Part shown: positions 29,022 to 38,132 of the stretch, in pieces
Layout: each line of letters starts with the position of its first letter
Position numbering within the stretch: position 1 is the stretch's first letter
DNA from: Azospirillum sp. TSH58
Lineage (GTDB): Bacteria; Pseudomonadota; Alphaproteobacteria; Azospirillales; Azospirillaceae
Assembly: GCF_003119115.1 (NCBI RefSeq)
Contig: NZ_CP022363.1
Location: 683,001 to 747,000 of the forward strand
Length of the DNA stretch: 64,000 nt
Direction: 5' to 3'
Translations under genes and position numbers: made by a program
Notes under the pieces: generated by a model
What the model saw: only the letters and a program-made list of their open reading frames with translations
Told to the model about the DNA's origin: nothing
The model's database searches: none

Positions 29022-30101
29022 ATGTCCGTCGCCCTTGTCACCGGTTCCTGCGGATTGATCGGGTCGGAGAGTTGCCTGCATTTCGGTGCGCTGGGAATGG
29101 ACGTCGTCGGCATCGACAACGACATGCGGCGGACCTTCTTCGGCGACGAGGCCTCGACCGCGTGGCAGCGCCAGACGCTGGAGCAGACGCTGCGCCAGCG
29201 CTACCGCCACCACGCCATCGACATCCGCGACGCCGCGGCCATCGACGCGCTGTTCGAGCGGCACGGCTCCAGCATCTCCCTGATCATCCACACGGCGGCC
29301 CAGCCCTCGCACGACTGGGCGGCGCGCGATCCGCAGATGGACTTCTCGGTGAACGCCAACGGCACGCTGAATCTGCTGGAGGCGGCGCGGCGGCATTGCC
29401 CGGACGCGGTGTTCATCTTCACCTCGACCAACAAGGTCTACGGCGACACGCCGAACCGCCTGCCGCTGATCGAGACCGAAACCCGCTATGAGATCGACCC
29501 GACGCACCGCTACGCCGGCGGCATCGCCGAGGACATGTCGATCGACGCCACCCTGCACAGCCTGTTCGGCGCCTCGAAAGTGGCCGCCGACGTGTTGGTG
29601 CAGGAATACGGCCGCTATTTCGGCATGAAGACGGTGTGCTTCCGCGGCGGCTGCCTGACCGGGCCGAACCATTCGCCGACGCAGCTCCACGGCTTCCTGG
29701 CCTATCTGATGCGCTGCGCCGTCACCGGCACCCGCTACGACGTGATCGGCTACAAGGGCAAGCAGGTCCGCGACAACATCCACAGCAACGACCTGATCGC
29801 CGCCTTCCACGCCGTCCACGACGCGCCGCGCAGCGCCGAGGTCTACAACATCGGCGGCGGGCGCGCGAGCAACTGCTCCATCCTGGAGGCGGTGGCGCTG
29901 TGCGAGGAAATCACCGGGCGCCCGATGGATCTGGCCTTCAAGGAGGCCAACCGCATCGGCGACCACATCTGGTGGGTCAGCTCGCTCGACCGGTTCCGCT
30001 CCCACTACCCGTCCTGGGACATCCGGCACGACGTGCGCAACATCCTGACCGACATTCACGACAGCAACTTGCGCCGCTGGCGCGTGGAGGCCGTGGCATG
30101 A
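29022..30101 (+). CDS. NAD-dependent sugar epimerase (CDP-paratose 2-epimerase-like SDR)
   Basis: 359 aa, ribosome binding site GAAGGAG. The Rossmann motif is [32 protein letters not shown] and [20 protein letters not shown] are shared with the CDP-paratose/tyvelose 2-epimerase group. The usual catalytic YxxxK reads LFGASK, with Phe in place of Tyr; I recall the same replacement in other members of this subgroup, so it may reflect a specific chemistry and not decay. Its stop overlaps the next gene by four bases (ATGA). It probably modifies a nucleotide-linked sugar for the polymer; the exact conversion cannot be told. Confidence 0.85.
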   Translation: MSVALVTGSCGLIGSESCLHFGALGMDVVGIDNDMRRTFFGDEASTAWQRQTLEQTLRQRYRHHAIDIRDAAAIDALFERHGSSISLIIHTAAQPSHDWAARDPQMDFSVNANGTLNLLEAARRHCPDAVFIFTSTNKVYGDTPNRLPLIETETRYEIDPTHRYAGGIAEDMSIDATLHSLFGASKVAADVLVQEYGRYFGMKTVCFRGGCLTGPNHSPTQLHGFLAYLMRCAVTGTRYDVIGYKGKQVRDNIHSNDLIAAFHAVHDAPRSAEVYNIGGGRASNCSILEAVALCEEITGRPMDLAFKEANRIGDHIWWVSSLDRFRSHYPSWDIRHDVRNILTDIHDSNLRRWRVEAVA

Positions 30102-30904
30102 TCGACCATGGGAAAAAGGAAGTCCTCGGCGTCTACGTCAACGCCGTCGATTACGAGGCCGGCGTGCGCGCCATCATCGACGCGGCGGAGCAGCAAAAGC
30201 CCTTCGCGGTCAGCGCGCTCGCCGTGCACGGGGTGATGACCGGGGCGCTCGACCCCGAGCACCGCTACCGCCTGAACGCCATCGACCTCGTGACTCCGGA
30301 CGGCCAGCCGGTGCGCTGGGCGCTGAACCGGCTGCACGGCGCCGCCCTGCCGGACCGCGTCTACGGCCCGAACCTGATGCTGCGCACCTGCGCGGCGGCG
30401 GCGGCGCGGGGGCTTCCCATCTACCTCTACGGCGCCACGGCGGGGCTGCTCGCCACGCTGACCACGGCGCTGACGGAGCGTTTCCCCGGCCTGATCATCG
30501 CCGGCGCCCGCCCGTCCGCCTTCCGCACGCTGAGCGCCGAGGAGCGCGCGGCGGTGGACCGCGAGATCATCGAGTCCGGCGCGCGGATCGTCTTCGTCGG
30601 GCTGGGCTGCCCGCGCCAGGAGACCTGGGTCTACGAGCACAAGGCGGCGCTGTCGATGCCGCTGATCGCGGTCGGCGCCGCCTTCGACTTCATCGCCGGG
30701 AAACAGCCGCAGGCGCCGATGTGGATGCAGAATGCCGGTCTGGAATGGCTGTTCCGGCTGTCCACCGAGCCGCGGCGGCTGTGGCGGCGCTACGTCATGC
30801 TGAATCCGGCCTTCCTGTTCCTGCTGGCCTGCCAGGCGGTGCAGATGCCGCTGGTCCGCAGCGGCCAGGCGCGGCGTCCGAAAGGAGAGCTTCGATTTGG
30901 TTAG
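30098..30904 (+). CDS. WecG/TagA/CpsF family glycosyltransferase
   Basis: 268 aa from ATG at 30098, coupled to the preceding epimerase by a 4-bp overlap. Family landmarks are present: [29 protein letters not shown] (the TagA D-G-x-P/G motif), [40 protein letters not shown] and [20 protein letters not shown], ending with [19 protein letters not shown]. These GT26 enzymes are membrane-peripheral and usually add N-acetylmannosamine(uronate) or a related sugar as the second residue on the lipid carrier. It fits just after the priming transferase. An unusually A+T-rich spacer follows. Confidence 0.92.
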   Translation: MIDHGKKEVLGVYVNAVDYEAGVRAIIDAAEQQKPFAVSALAVHGVMTGALDPEHRYRLNAIDLVTPDGQPVRWALNRLHGAALPDRVYGPNLMLRTCAAAAARGLPIYLYGATAGLLATLTTALTERFPGLIIAGARPSAFRTLSAEERAAVDREIIESGARIVFVGLGCPRQETWVYEHKAALSMPLIAVGAAFDFIAGKQPQAPMWMQNAGLEWLFRLSTEPRRLWRRYVMLNPAFLFLLACQAVQMPLVRSGQARRPKGELRFG

Positions 30905-31102
30905 ACGGCGTTCGTTGTTTGGTGGTTGCCAAATAAAAATGCCGTCATTAAAAATGAAAAGCCATCCGATGCTGTGACACTGCTTGCCGTTTTCAAAATG
31001 AAACGGTGCGGCATCGGCGGATTTTCCTGATCGACCTCGGAACAGCGCCGTGAACCGCGACCGACGCGGCCCGCGCTTCCATGACAGTCGAGGATTCCTG
31101 CG
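30905..31102 (+). other. A+T-rich intergenic spacer within the plus operon
   Basis: 198 bp with local G+C far below its surroundings. It contains two small stems, TTTGG-TGGTTG-CCAAA right after the WecG stop (about 30919) and CCGTTT-TCAAAATG-AAACGG (about 30989). No gene is evident. It may carry partial termination and a second promoter that separates the WecG group from the downstream GT4-epimerase group. Confidence 0.45.
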
Positions 31103-32347
31103 ATGAGCCTGAAGATCCTGTCGGCGATCGTCGTGCCGCCGCATCTGGCGGTCAGCGGCGCCAGCAAGGCGGCGGAGAAGCTGAGCGTCGCGCTGCAGGC
31201 GCACGACCGCATCGACATCGCGAACATGGGCATGGCGAGCCGGGTCCCGATGGACCCCGGCAAGCCCGGCGAGCGGATCGAGGTGCGGACCTCCAGCCCC
31301 TTCGTCGGGCTCGATTCCATCCTGCCCAAGCGCGCCAAGACCCTGTTCTACCAGTCGAGCATCCCGGCGCTGATCCGCCACGGCTCCTACGATCTGGTGC
31401 ACATCCACAACCCGATCCCGGCGCTGGAGATGATGCGGGTGGCCCGCGCCTGCGTGGCGAAGGGCGTGCCTTACGTGGTGTCCACCCACGGCTTCGTGGA
31501 GATCGGCAACCCGGCGGCCTTCCGGCGCATGGACGCGGCGCGGCGGCTGGCCTGGGACCTGCTGATCGACCGCCCCGTCCGCTACGTCGTCCGCAACGCC
31601 GCGGCCATCTGCGCGATCTCGCCGGTCGATCTGCCCATCGTCCGCGGCTTCGGCTTCACCGGGGACGACATCGCCGTCATTCCCTACGGCGTCGACCGCC
31701 CGAACGACTGGGGCGCGCCGACCCCGGCGGACCGCGACATCCACCGCCGGTTCGGCATCCCGGAGCGGGAGGAGGACGGCGGCCCCGTCACCGCCTTCTT
31801 CCTGGCCAACCACACGGCCAACAAGGGGCTGGGCGTGCTGCTCGACGCCTTTATCGGGCTGCCGATGCCGTTCCGCCTGATCGTCGGCGGCGAGAAGCGG
31901 GACTTCGTCGATTACGAGGCCTACCAGCGCCGCTGCGGGCCGGGCCAGACCATCCACCTCACCGGCAATCTGGCCGAGGCGGAGGTCGCCGCCATGTTCC
32001 GCCGCTCCGACCTGTTCGTCTTCCCGACCCTGGCCGACACCTTTCCCAACGTGATTCTGGAGGCGATGGCCTTCGGCGTCCCGGTTGTGACGACCCGGGT
32101 CGGCGGCATCCCGCATCAGGTCGATGACGGCTGCGCGGTGATCGTCGAGCCGGGCGACCCGCTGGCCCTGCGCGCCGCCGTGGAGCAATTGGCCGCCGAC
32201 CCCGAGCGGCGGGTGCGGATGGGCCGCCATGGCCGCCTGCGCGCCACCCAGCGCTTCGACTGGGCCGCCGCCGCCGCCGACACCCACCGGCTCTACGACG
32301 CGGTGATCCGCCGCCCGGCGGGCGCCGCCGTCCTCAGGGCTGCCTGA
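31103..32347 (+). CDS. Glycosyltransferase family 4
   Basis: 414 aa. The N-terminal domain has MSLKILSAIVVPPHLAVSGA and YDLVHIHNPIPALE; the C-terminal donor domain has TAFFLANHTANKGLGVLLDA, LTGNLAEAEVAAMFRRSDLF and VFPTLADTFPNVILEAMAFG, the GT4 E-x7-E region followed by VPVVTTRVGGIPHQV. GT-B fold, cytoplasmic, adding one sugar to the growing repeat unit. It follows the A+T-rich spacer and precedes two epimerases and UDP-glucose dehydrogenase, which would supply its donor. Sugar specificity unknown. Confidence 0.92.
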   Translation: MSLKILSAIVVPPHLAVSGASKAAEKLSVALQAHDRIDIANMGMASRVPMDPGKPGERIEVRTSSPFVGLDSILPKRAKTLFYQSSIPALIRHGSYDLVHIHNPIPALEMMRVARACVAKGVPYVVSTHGFVEIGNPAAFRRMDAARRLAWDLLIDRPVRYVVRNAAAICAISPVDLPIVRGFGFTGDDIAVIPYGVDRPNDWGAPTPADRDIHRRFGIPEREEDGGPVTAFFLANHTANKGLGVLLDAFIGLPMPFRLIVGGEKRDFVDYEAYQRRCGPGQTIHLTGNLAEAEVAAMFRRSDLFVFPTLADTFPNVILEAMAFGVPVVTTRVGGIPHQVDDGCAVIVEPGDPLALRAAVEQLAADPERRVRMGRHGRLRATQRFDWAAAAADTHRLYDAVIRRPAGAAVLRAA

Positions 32348-32406
32348 ATCCCTGCCCAACACCCCCTGCCCAACCGGTAAAAGCCGCAGCAATGGAGAAG
32401 ACACCT

Positions 32407-33486
32407 ATGGAAGGCAAGACGCTCGTGACCGGCGGGGCCGGCTTCGTCGGCTGCAATCTGGTCAAGAACCTGCTGGAGGACGGGCGCGACGTCGTCGTCC
32501 TGGACGCCCTGCTGCGGCCGGGCAGCGAGCGGAACGCGGCGTGGCTGCAAACCCTCAACGCCGGGTCCCGCCTGACCTTCATGAAGGCCGACGTGCGCGA
32601 CTTCGCCGCCGTCAAATCCTGCATGGCCGGAGCGGAGGAGGTTTACCACCTCGCCGGTCAGGTCGCGGTGACCTCCTCGCTGGACGATCCGCGCACCGAC
32701 TTCGACATCAACGCGCTCGGCACCTTCAACGTGCTGGAGGCGGCGCGGCGCATGAAGAACCCGCCGAAGGTGGTCTTCACCTCGACCAACAAGGTCTATG
32801 GCGGGCTGGAGCATGTGGCGGTGGAGCGGACCGGCAGCCGCTACCGCTTCGTCGACCGCCCGCTCGGCGTCTCGGAGGCGGAGCCGCTGGACTTCCATTC
32901 GCCCTACGGCTGCTCCAAGGGGGCGGCGGACCAGTATGTGCGCGACTACGCCCGCATCTACGACCTGCCGACCGTCGTCTTCCGGATGAGCTGCATCTAC
33001 GGTCCGCGCCAGTTCGGCAACGAGGACCAGGGCTGGGTCGCGCATTTCATCATCTCCGCGCTGACCGGGCGGCCCATCCACATCTACGGCGACGGCATGC
33101 AGGTGCGCGACGTGCTGTTCGTCGAGGACCTCGTGCGCGCCTTCCGCCTCGCCACCGAGAAGATCGAGGTCAGCCGCGGGCAGGTCTTCAACATCGGCGG
33201 CGGGCCGGAGAACACCATCTCGGTCTGGCACGAGTTCGGGGAGATGCTGTCCACCCTGCGCGGCGCGCCGGTGGAGGCCGACTTCTCCGACTGGCGGCCC
33301 GGCGACCAGCCCTGCTACGTCAGCGACATCCGCAAGGCGGAGCAGGTCCTCGGCTGGCGCCCGCAGGTGGACCGCGACACCGGCATCCGCCGCCTGTGGG
33401 ACTGGGCGGAGCGCTATCTCGCGCAGAACGGCCTGCCCACGGACCAGACCCAGTTGGAGCCGGGCCGCATCGCCCTCAGCGCGTAA
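32407..33486 (+). CDS. NAD-dependent nucleotide-sugar epimerase/dehydratase (SDR, CDP-paratose 2-epimerase-like)
   Basis: 359 aa from the ATG at 32407, which has GGAGAAG in good spacing; an in-frame ATG at 32392 overlaps that site and is less likely. Motifs: [33 protein letters not shown], and SPYGCSKGAADQYV with an intact YxxxK. RMSCIYGPRQFGNEDQGWVA is characteristic of the CDP-paratose 2-epimerase / related 4,6-dehydratase-like group. It is similar in layout to the 29022-30101 enzyme but keeps the catalytic Tyr. It would interconvert or dehydrate a nucleotide sugar. The substrate is not evident. Confidence 0.87.
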   Translation: MEGKTLVTGGAGFVGCNLVKNLLEDGRDVVVLDALLRPGSERNAAWLQTLNAGSRLTFMKADVRDFAAVKSCMAGAEEVYHLAGQVAVTSSLDDPRTDFDINALGTFNVLEAARRMKNPPKVVFTSTNKVYGGLEHVAVERTGSRYRFVDRPLGVSEAEPLDFHSPYGCSKGAADQYVRDYARIYDLPTVVFRMSCIYGPRQFGNEDQGWVAHFIISALTGRPIHIYGDGMQVRDVLFVEDLVRAFRLATEKIEVSRGQVFNIGGGPENTISVWHEFGEMLSTLRGAPVEADFSDWRPGDQPCYVSDIRKAEQVLGWRPQVDRDTGIRRLWDWAERYLAQNGLPTDQTQLEPGRIALSA

Positions 33487-33513
33487 TCCCATTCCCGTGC
33501 GGTGGAGGAACCT

Positions 33514-34521
33514 ATGGACGTGCTTGTAACGGGCGGGGCCGGATTCATCGGCTCCCACATCACGCACCGCCTCGTGTCGCTCGGCCACCGGGTGACGGTG
33601 ATCGACAACGAGTCCACCGGGCTGCGATCCAACGTGCCGGCGGAGGTGCGCTACATCCGCGGCGACGTCACCAACCCCGCCGACCTCGACAAGGCGTTCG
33701 AGGAGCGGCCCGACGCGGTGATCCACATCGCCGGGCAGGTGTCGATCATCCGCGCCTTCAGCAACCCGGTCGGCGACCTGCGCACCAACGTGGAAGGGAC
33801 GGTGAACGTCCTCCAGCAGTGCGTGGAGCGCGGGGTGAAGCGCCTTCTCTACGCCAGCTCGATGAGCGCCTACGGCAACGCGGAGACCGTGCCGACGCCG
33901 GAGGACACGCCCTGCTCCCCGGTGTCCTACTACGGGGTGACGAAATACGCGGGCGAGCGCTACGTGCATCTGACGGCGGCGCGGCCCGACCTGCCGGGCG
34001 GTCTGGCCGTCACCTCCTTCCGCATGTACAACGTCTACGGACCGCGGCAGGCGGTGGACAACCCCTACCAGGGGGTGCTGGGCATCTTCCTGGGCAACAT
34101 CATCCGGGGCGAGCCGATCCGCATCTACGGCGACGGCAAGCAGACCCGCGACTTCGTCTTCATCGACGACGTGGTGGACGCCTGGGTCGGCGCGCTCGAC
34201 AACCCGGCCAGCCACGGGAAGATCTTCAACCTCGGCAGCGGGCGGCAGACCAGCATCAGCGAACTGGCCGACCTCGCGCTGGGGGCGCTCGGCCGGACGC
34301 GGGCGGACCATCCCGTGCTCTACCACCCCGAACGTCCGGGCGAGCAGCGCAGCGTGCAGGCGGACGTGGCCTATGCCGGGTCGGTGCTCGGCTGGACGCC
34401 GCGCACCCGGCTGGAGCAGGGGCTGGCGGAAACCGTGCGTTGGGCGCTGCGCGAGAACGGCCGTGAGAACGGGCTGGAAAGCGGTCCGGGAAACGGCATG
34501 GCGGAGCGCGCCGTGGCCTGA
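33514..34521 (+). CDS. NAD-dependent sugar epimerase (UDP-glucose 4-epimerase-like SDR)
   Basis: 335 aa from ATG at 33514, with GGAGGAA upstream. [20 protein letters not shown] is the NAD-binding start, YASSMSAYGNAE the strand before the active site, and VSYYGVTKYAGERYV holds the catalytic YxxxK; TSFRMYNVYGPRQAVDNPYQ follows. The layout is that of GalE and UDP-glucuronate/GalNAc 4-epimerases. With UDP-glucuronate produced by the next gene, a 4-epimerase giving UDP-galacturonate or UDP-galactose is plausible but unproven. The last 25 residues are rich in Asn-Gly (ENGRENGLESGPGNG), a tail not typical of the family. Confidence 0.87.
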   Translation: MDVLVTGGAGFIGSHITHRLVSLGHRVTVIDNESTGLRSNVPAEVRYIRGDVTNPADLDKAFEERPDAVIHIAGQVSIIRAFSNPVGDLRTNVEGTVNVLQQCVERGVKRLLYASSMSAYGNAETVPTPEDTPCSPVSYYGVTKYAGERYVHLTAARPDLPGGLAVTSFRMYNVYGPRQAVDNPYQGVLGIFLGNIIRGEPIRIYGDGKQTRDFVFIDDVVDAWVGALDNPASHGKIFNLGSGRQTSISELADLALGALGRTRADHPVLYHPERPGEQRSVQADVAYAGSVLGWTPRTRLEQGLAETVRWALRENGRENGLESGPGNGMAERAVA

Positions 34522-34585
34522 CGGCCAATTTTCGAGCCGGCCAGGGATGGCTTCGGCAACGCCATTAAGGAACAGGAGCGGAATA

Positions 34586-36022
34586 ATGCGGATCGCGGTT
34601 GTGGGGACCGGCTATGTCGGCTTGGTGTCCGGCGCCTGCTTTGCCGAATTCGGCATCGACGTGTGCTGTGTGGACAAGGACGAAACGAAAATCCGGCGCC
34701 TGAGGGGCGGCGAGATCCCCATCTACGAACCCGGCCTCGACGTCCTTGTGGCGCGCAACATGGCGGCGGACCGTCTGTCCTTCACCTCCGACCTCGCGGT
34801 CGCCATGGAGGGCGCCGACGTGGTGCTGATCGCGGTCGGCACGCCCTCCCGTCCCGGCGACGGCGGGGCCGACCTGACCTACGTCCACGCCGCGGCGGCG
34901 GAGATCGCGCGGACCATGTCCCGCTACACCGTCATCGTCACCAAATCGACCGTGCCGGTCGGCACCGGGCGCCAGGTCGCCGCCATCGTGCGGGACATCA
35001 ACCCGCGCTCCGAGTTCGACGTGGTGTCCAACCCGGAGTTCCTGCGCGAAGGCTCGGCCATCGGCGACTTCATGCAGCCCGACCGCGTGGTGATCGGCGC
35101 GGACACCGACCGGGCGCGGGCGGTGATGGACGCCCTCTACCAGCCGCTGATCCGCGCCGGGACGCCCTTCGTGCGCACCGGCATCGAGACGGCGGAGCTG
35201 ACGAAATACTCGGCCAACGCCTTCCTCGCCTTCAAGATCACCTTCATCAACGAGGTGGCCGACCTGTGCGAGCGGGTGGGGGCCGACGTGCAGGACGTGG
35301 CGGCGGGCATGGGGCTCGACGGGCGCATCGGCCGCCCGTTCCTGAACGCCGGGCCGGGCTTCGGCGGGTCCTGCTTCCCCAAGGACACGGAGGCGCTGGT
35401 GCGCACCGGGCGGCAACACGGCGCGCCGGTCCGGCTGATCGAAACGGTGGTGGACGTGAACCGGGCGCGCAAGCGGCTGATGGCCGGGCGGATCCTCCAG
35501 GCCTGCGGGCCGGACGCGGCGGGCAAGCGGATCGCCGTGCTGGGCATCACCTTCAAGCCCGACACCAACGACATGCGCGAGGCGGCGAGCCTGGAGATCA
35601 TTCCGCTGCTTCAGGAGGCCGGGGCAACGGTTCACGTCTACGATCCCGCCGGCATGGAGGAGGGGCGCCACCTGCTGCCCGGCGTGGTCTGGCATGACGA
35701 CGCCTACGCCCCGCTCGCGGAGGCCGACTGCGTCGCCATCCTGACAGAATGGAACGAGTTCCGCGCGCTGGACCTGAGCCGCGTCCGCAGCCTGATGCGC
35801 CGCCCGGTCATGGTCGATCTGCGCAATGTCTACGCCCCGGCGGCCATGGCGGCGGCCGGATTCCACTATTGCTCCGTCGGGCGGCGCGACGCGCGGCCCG
35901 AAGCGGCGAAGCGGCGCAAGGCGGCGGAGGCGATGCTTCTCAGCAACAGCTTCGCGGCGGACTCCTGTGTCCTTCCCTTCTCCGGACAGCTTGCGGCGGC
36001 CGCCTCCGACCTGGCGGATTGA
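34586..36022 (+). CDS. UDP-glucose 6-dehydrogenase
   Basis: 478 aa from ATG at 34586 with AACAGGAG upstream. The UDP-glucose/GDP-mannose dehydrogenase layout is complete: MRIAVVGTGYVGLVSGACFA, KSTVPVGTG, NPEFLREGSAI, TAELTKYSANAFLAFKITFI with the catalytic Lys, and GFGGSCFPKD with the catalytic C263; the C-terminal domain begins KRIAVLGITFKPDTNDMREA. It oxidises UDP-glucose twice with NAD to UDP-glucuronate, the substrate of UDP-xylose synthase at the other end of this operon. About 40 residues after the normal end (RRDARPEAAKRRKAAEAMLL onward) form an extra tail of unknown role. BY-kinases elsewhere phosphorylate Ugd enzymes, a possible link here. Confidence 0.94.
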   Translation: MRIAVVGTGYVGLVSGACFAEFGIDVCCVDKDETKIRRLRGGEIPIYEPGLDVLVARNMAADRLSFTSDLAVAMEGADVVLIAVGTPSRPGDGGADLTYVHAAAAEIARTMSRYTVIVTKSTVPVGTGRQVAAIVRDINPRSEFDVVSNPEFLREGSAIGDFMQPDRVVIGADTDRARAVMDALYQPLIRAGTPFVRTGIETAELTKYSANAFLAFKITFINEVADLCERVGADVQDVAAGMGLDGRIGRPFLNAGPGFGGSCFPKDTEALVRTGRQHGAPVRLIETVVDVNRARKRLMAGRILQACGPDAAGKRIAVLGITFKPDTNDMREAASLEIIPLLQEAGATVHVYDPAGMEEGRHLLPGVVWHDDAYAPLAEADCVAILTEWNEFRALDLSRVRSLMRRPVMVDLRNVYAPAAMAAAGFHYCSVGRRDARPEAAKRRKAAEAMLLSNSFAADSCVLPFSGQLAAAASDLAD

Positions 36023-36146
36023 CGCGGGCGCGACGCCGGCCGACTCCGGCCACGTACCGGTGCCCTGAACGGACCGTCCCCGCCCCGGCGGCGGCGGTCC
36101 GGCGCGGGGTGCCGGCTGGGATCTCCCGATTCCGAAAGACGCAGCC

Positions 36147-36683
36147 ATGATTGGCTTGGACGCGCTGGCCGGCATCCGTCGAGAGTTCATGCCCCGTGCG
36201 CCTTCCGGCGCGCGGGGCGGCGCCGTTCCCCCGCGCCCGGACGGGCTGACCGGAGGGCGGACCCCGATCGCCGTGCTGCTGATCGACGACCGCTCGCTGT
36301 TCGGCGAAAGCCTTGCCGCCGCCATCAACGCGTTCGCGCCGGACGTGGCGGTCAGCCACCGCCGCAGCGCCGTGGCGCTGGCGGACCTTCCCGCCGCGCT
36401 GCGCGGCACCGACGTGGTTCTGGTGAGCATCGGCCGCGCCGACCCGGCGAAGGGCGGCATCGGCCAGCTTCTGGACGCGCTGTCGGGCGGCAGTTCCCAT
36501 CCTCCCGTCGCCGTTCTGGCGGACCGGCCCGGCGTCGCGGTGGCCGCCGCCGCGGCGCGCCTCGGTCTGCGCGGTGTGCTGAGCGGGCGGATGCCGCTGG
36601 CCGAGGTGATCGCCGCCCTGCGGCTGATCCACGGAGGCGGCACGGTCAGTCCCGAGTCCGGCCCCGGCCCCAATCCCGGTTGA
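36147..36683 (+). CDS. Stand-alone receiver-like protein without phospho-acceptor Asp
   Basis: 178 aa. Residues about 40-170 have the response-regulator alternation of strands and helices: PIAVLLIDDRSLFGESLAAA with the acidic pair D47-D48 kept, VVLVSIG where the phosphorylated Asp should be (Ser 94), then VAVLADRPG and LGLRGVLSGRMPLAEVIAAL where the conserved Lys is missing. There is no DNA-binding domain; the frame ends shortly after the receiver (HGGGTVSPESGPGPNPG). It follows UDP-glucose dehydrogenase by 124 bp and its 3' end overlaps the convergent LuxR-type gene by 38 bp. It looks like a truncated or partner version of the three LuxR-type neighbours and may heterodimerise with them. Function is inferred from fold only. 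Confidence 0.7.
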   Translation: MIGLDALAGIRREFMPRAPSGARGGAVPPRPDGLTGGRTPIAVLLIDDRSLFGESLAAAINAFAPDVAVSHRRSAVALADLPAALRGTDVVLVSIGRADPAKGGIGQLLDALSGGSSHPPVAVLADRPGVAVAAAAARLGLRGVLSGRMPLAEVIAALRLIHGGGTVSPESGPGPNPG

Positions 36684-37422
36684 ACGGTTCCTGAGCGGCC
36701 GGTTCGGCCGGTTGCCAGACCTTGCGCACGGCCTCGGCGCGGTTGGAAGCGCCCAGCGCCCGCAGGATGCCGCGGACATGGACCTTCGTCGTGTTCTCGC
36801 TGATTCCCAATTCCTGCGCGATGACGCGGTTCGATTTCCCCTCGCGAAGCCGTTGCAGCACGCCGCGCTGACGCGCGGTCAACGCCGCGCCGCCGGACGG
36901 CATCGGCGGGTCGTCCTTCATGTCCTCGCGACGCTGCAGCCGGTGGAGGAAGGGGGAGGGGAAGAAGGTGCCGCCGCCCGCCACCAGACGCAGCGCCTCC
37001 TGGGCGACGACGAGGCCGACGCTGGTCGGCAGACACCCCCGGACGCCCAGCCGGCTGGCCTCCAGCGGCAGGTCAGCCTCCTCCCCGTCGGACAGGATGA
37101 CCAGCGGCGTGCCGCCGAGGGCACGGGCCACGTCGCGCAGCGTCGCCAGGACGCTGCCGTTCGGCGGGGTCAGGCTGGCGAGGTTGCACAGCACGACCGT
37201 GGGTGGCGTTCCCGCGGCGAGCGCCGTCCTGGCCTCGTCCACCGACGCCGCGGTCCGCATCTGCAGGGACGGGTCGCGCAGGCTGAGGCCGGCGGACAGG
37301 CTTTCGCGGGTCAACGGGGTTTCATCCAGAAGAAGGGCTGCGATGCTCCCGCGCCCGTTCACCGGTTCCGGGCCGCGTGCGGCGGCGCAGGGCGATGGAA
37401 CCGCCTTCCCGCTCGATGCCAT
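36646..37422 (-). CDS. LuxR/NarL-type regulator with degenerate receiver (A)
   Basis: 258 aa from ATG at 37422, with GGGAGA upstream. Residues about 27-150 are a receiver-like domain: AALLLDETPLTRESLSAGL, then VVLCNLAS with Asn 80 at the phospho-acceptor position, and GCLPTSVG where the conserved Lys should be. Residues about 180-236 are a LuxR-type HTH: LTARQRGVLQRLREGKSNRV, IAQELGISENTTKVHVRGIL. Because Asp and Lys are both gone, conventional phosphorylation is unlikely; control by dimerisation, ligand or partner is more likely. Its end overlaps the stand-alone receiver gene. It is closely similar to the regulators at 38133 and 39000. Probably controls the polysaccharide locus. Confidence 0.85.
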   Translation of the reverse strand: MASSGKAVPSPCAAARGPEPVNGRGSIAALLLDETPLTRESLSAGLSLRDPSLQMRTAASVDEARTALAAGTPPTVVLCNLASLTPPNGSVLATLRDVARALGGTPLVILSDGEEADLPLEASRLGVRGCLPTSVGLVVAQEALRLVAGGGTFFPSPFLHRLQRREDMKDDPPMPSGGAALTARQRGVLQRLREGKSNRVIAQELGISENTTKVHVRGILRALGASNRAEAVRKVWQPAEPAAQEPFNRDWGRGRTRD

Positions 37423-38132
37423 GAAGCATGTCTCCCGACCCGTTTTCCTGGTCTGATGCTGCGCTGCACCCAAGCTCCCGTCAACGTCAATCCCGCGCAG
37501 AAATAACTATGTCGGTTCTTGCCTTTACCACCTATTTGAAGTGTTTCCGTTCGAATTCCGTGTATTCCGGAGGGGTTCTGGCCAAAGCCATCCGGAAGCG
37601 CAGTGCCTTGTCCTTGATATATTTCCATTGGTCAGAGTGCGTCAGTCCCTGACTTGTGTCGTTCGGGTCTGTTCTTTTGGCCGCAGAGCGGAAGACAGCG
37701 ACCGGCGGTCCCCTGCGGTCCGGCGGTGGGGTGGGGGTGAAACAGGCGCTCTACTCCGCCGCCATCCTCACAAAGGCGTACGAAGCCGGCGAGGCACGGC
37801 GCGATGAGCGCCGGAATGGGTACGGAATAAAACGGCGGGTCGTCACAACCTTGCATCGAAGTGCGTATTTACCAAGCCTGCTGTTCTGGTAACGTTGAAA
37901 ACATCAAATGCAAACCGCGCAAGCATTCCTGATGATCTTCCAACAGAAACAATCCATGTGGTCGACAGGGAAAGGCGCTTAAAATGAAAAAAGTGAAATC
38001 TTTCCGAGTATCCGCGAGCGGACGCGCTCACCCGAGAATTGAGGTCCTTCTCACCGGCGAGGACGGGTCACGGCCTGCAATCCTGGTTTGAAGAGGTGAG
38101 AAGAACTGGTGTTTGACCGATAGGGGGAGCGG
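37423..38132. promoter_or_regulatory. Divergent intergenic region between regulators A and B
   Basis: 710 bp, less G+C-rich than its neighbours, holding the promoters of two divergent LuxR-type genes. A GC-rich dyad lies near 37706-37731 (CCGGCGGTCCCC and GGTCCGGCGG). Several open frames cross the region but lack ribosome binding sites and recognisable content, except a possible 35-codon frame at 37984-38091. No promoter boxes stand out convincingly. Confidence 0.4.
37984..38091 (+). CDS. Possible short ORF upstream of regulator B
   Basis: 35 codons, MKKVKSFRVSASGRA to PAILV, starting at an ATG in an A+T-rich stretch with AGGGAAAGG 8-10 bases upstream, and ending about 41 bp before regulator B. 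The basic N-terminus and short length would suit a leader peptide or small protein. I do not recognise it. Coding status is uncertain because there is no homologue or codon-bias test available here. Confidence 0.25.
   Translation: MKKVKSFRVSASGRAHPRIEVLLTGEDGSRPAILV

Noticed and set aside
36690-37506. Plus-strand frame opposite regulator A
   Set aside because: Regulator A has a receiver-like fold, HTH and ribosome site on the minus strand; the opposite frame has no recognisable content.
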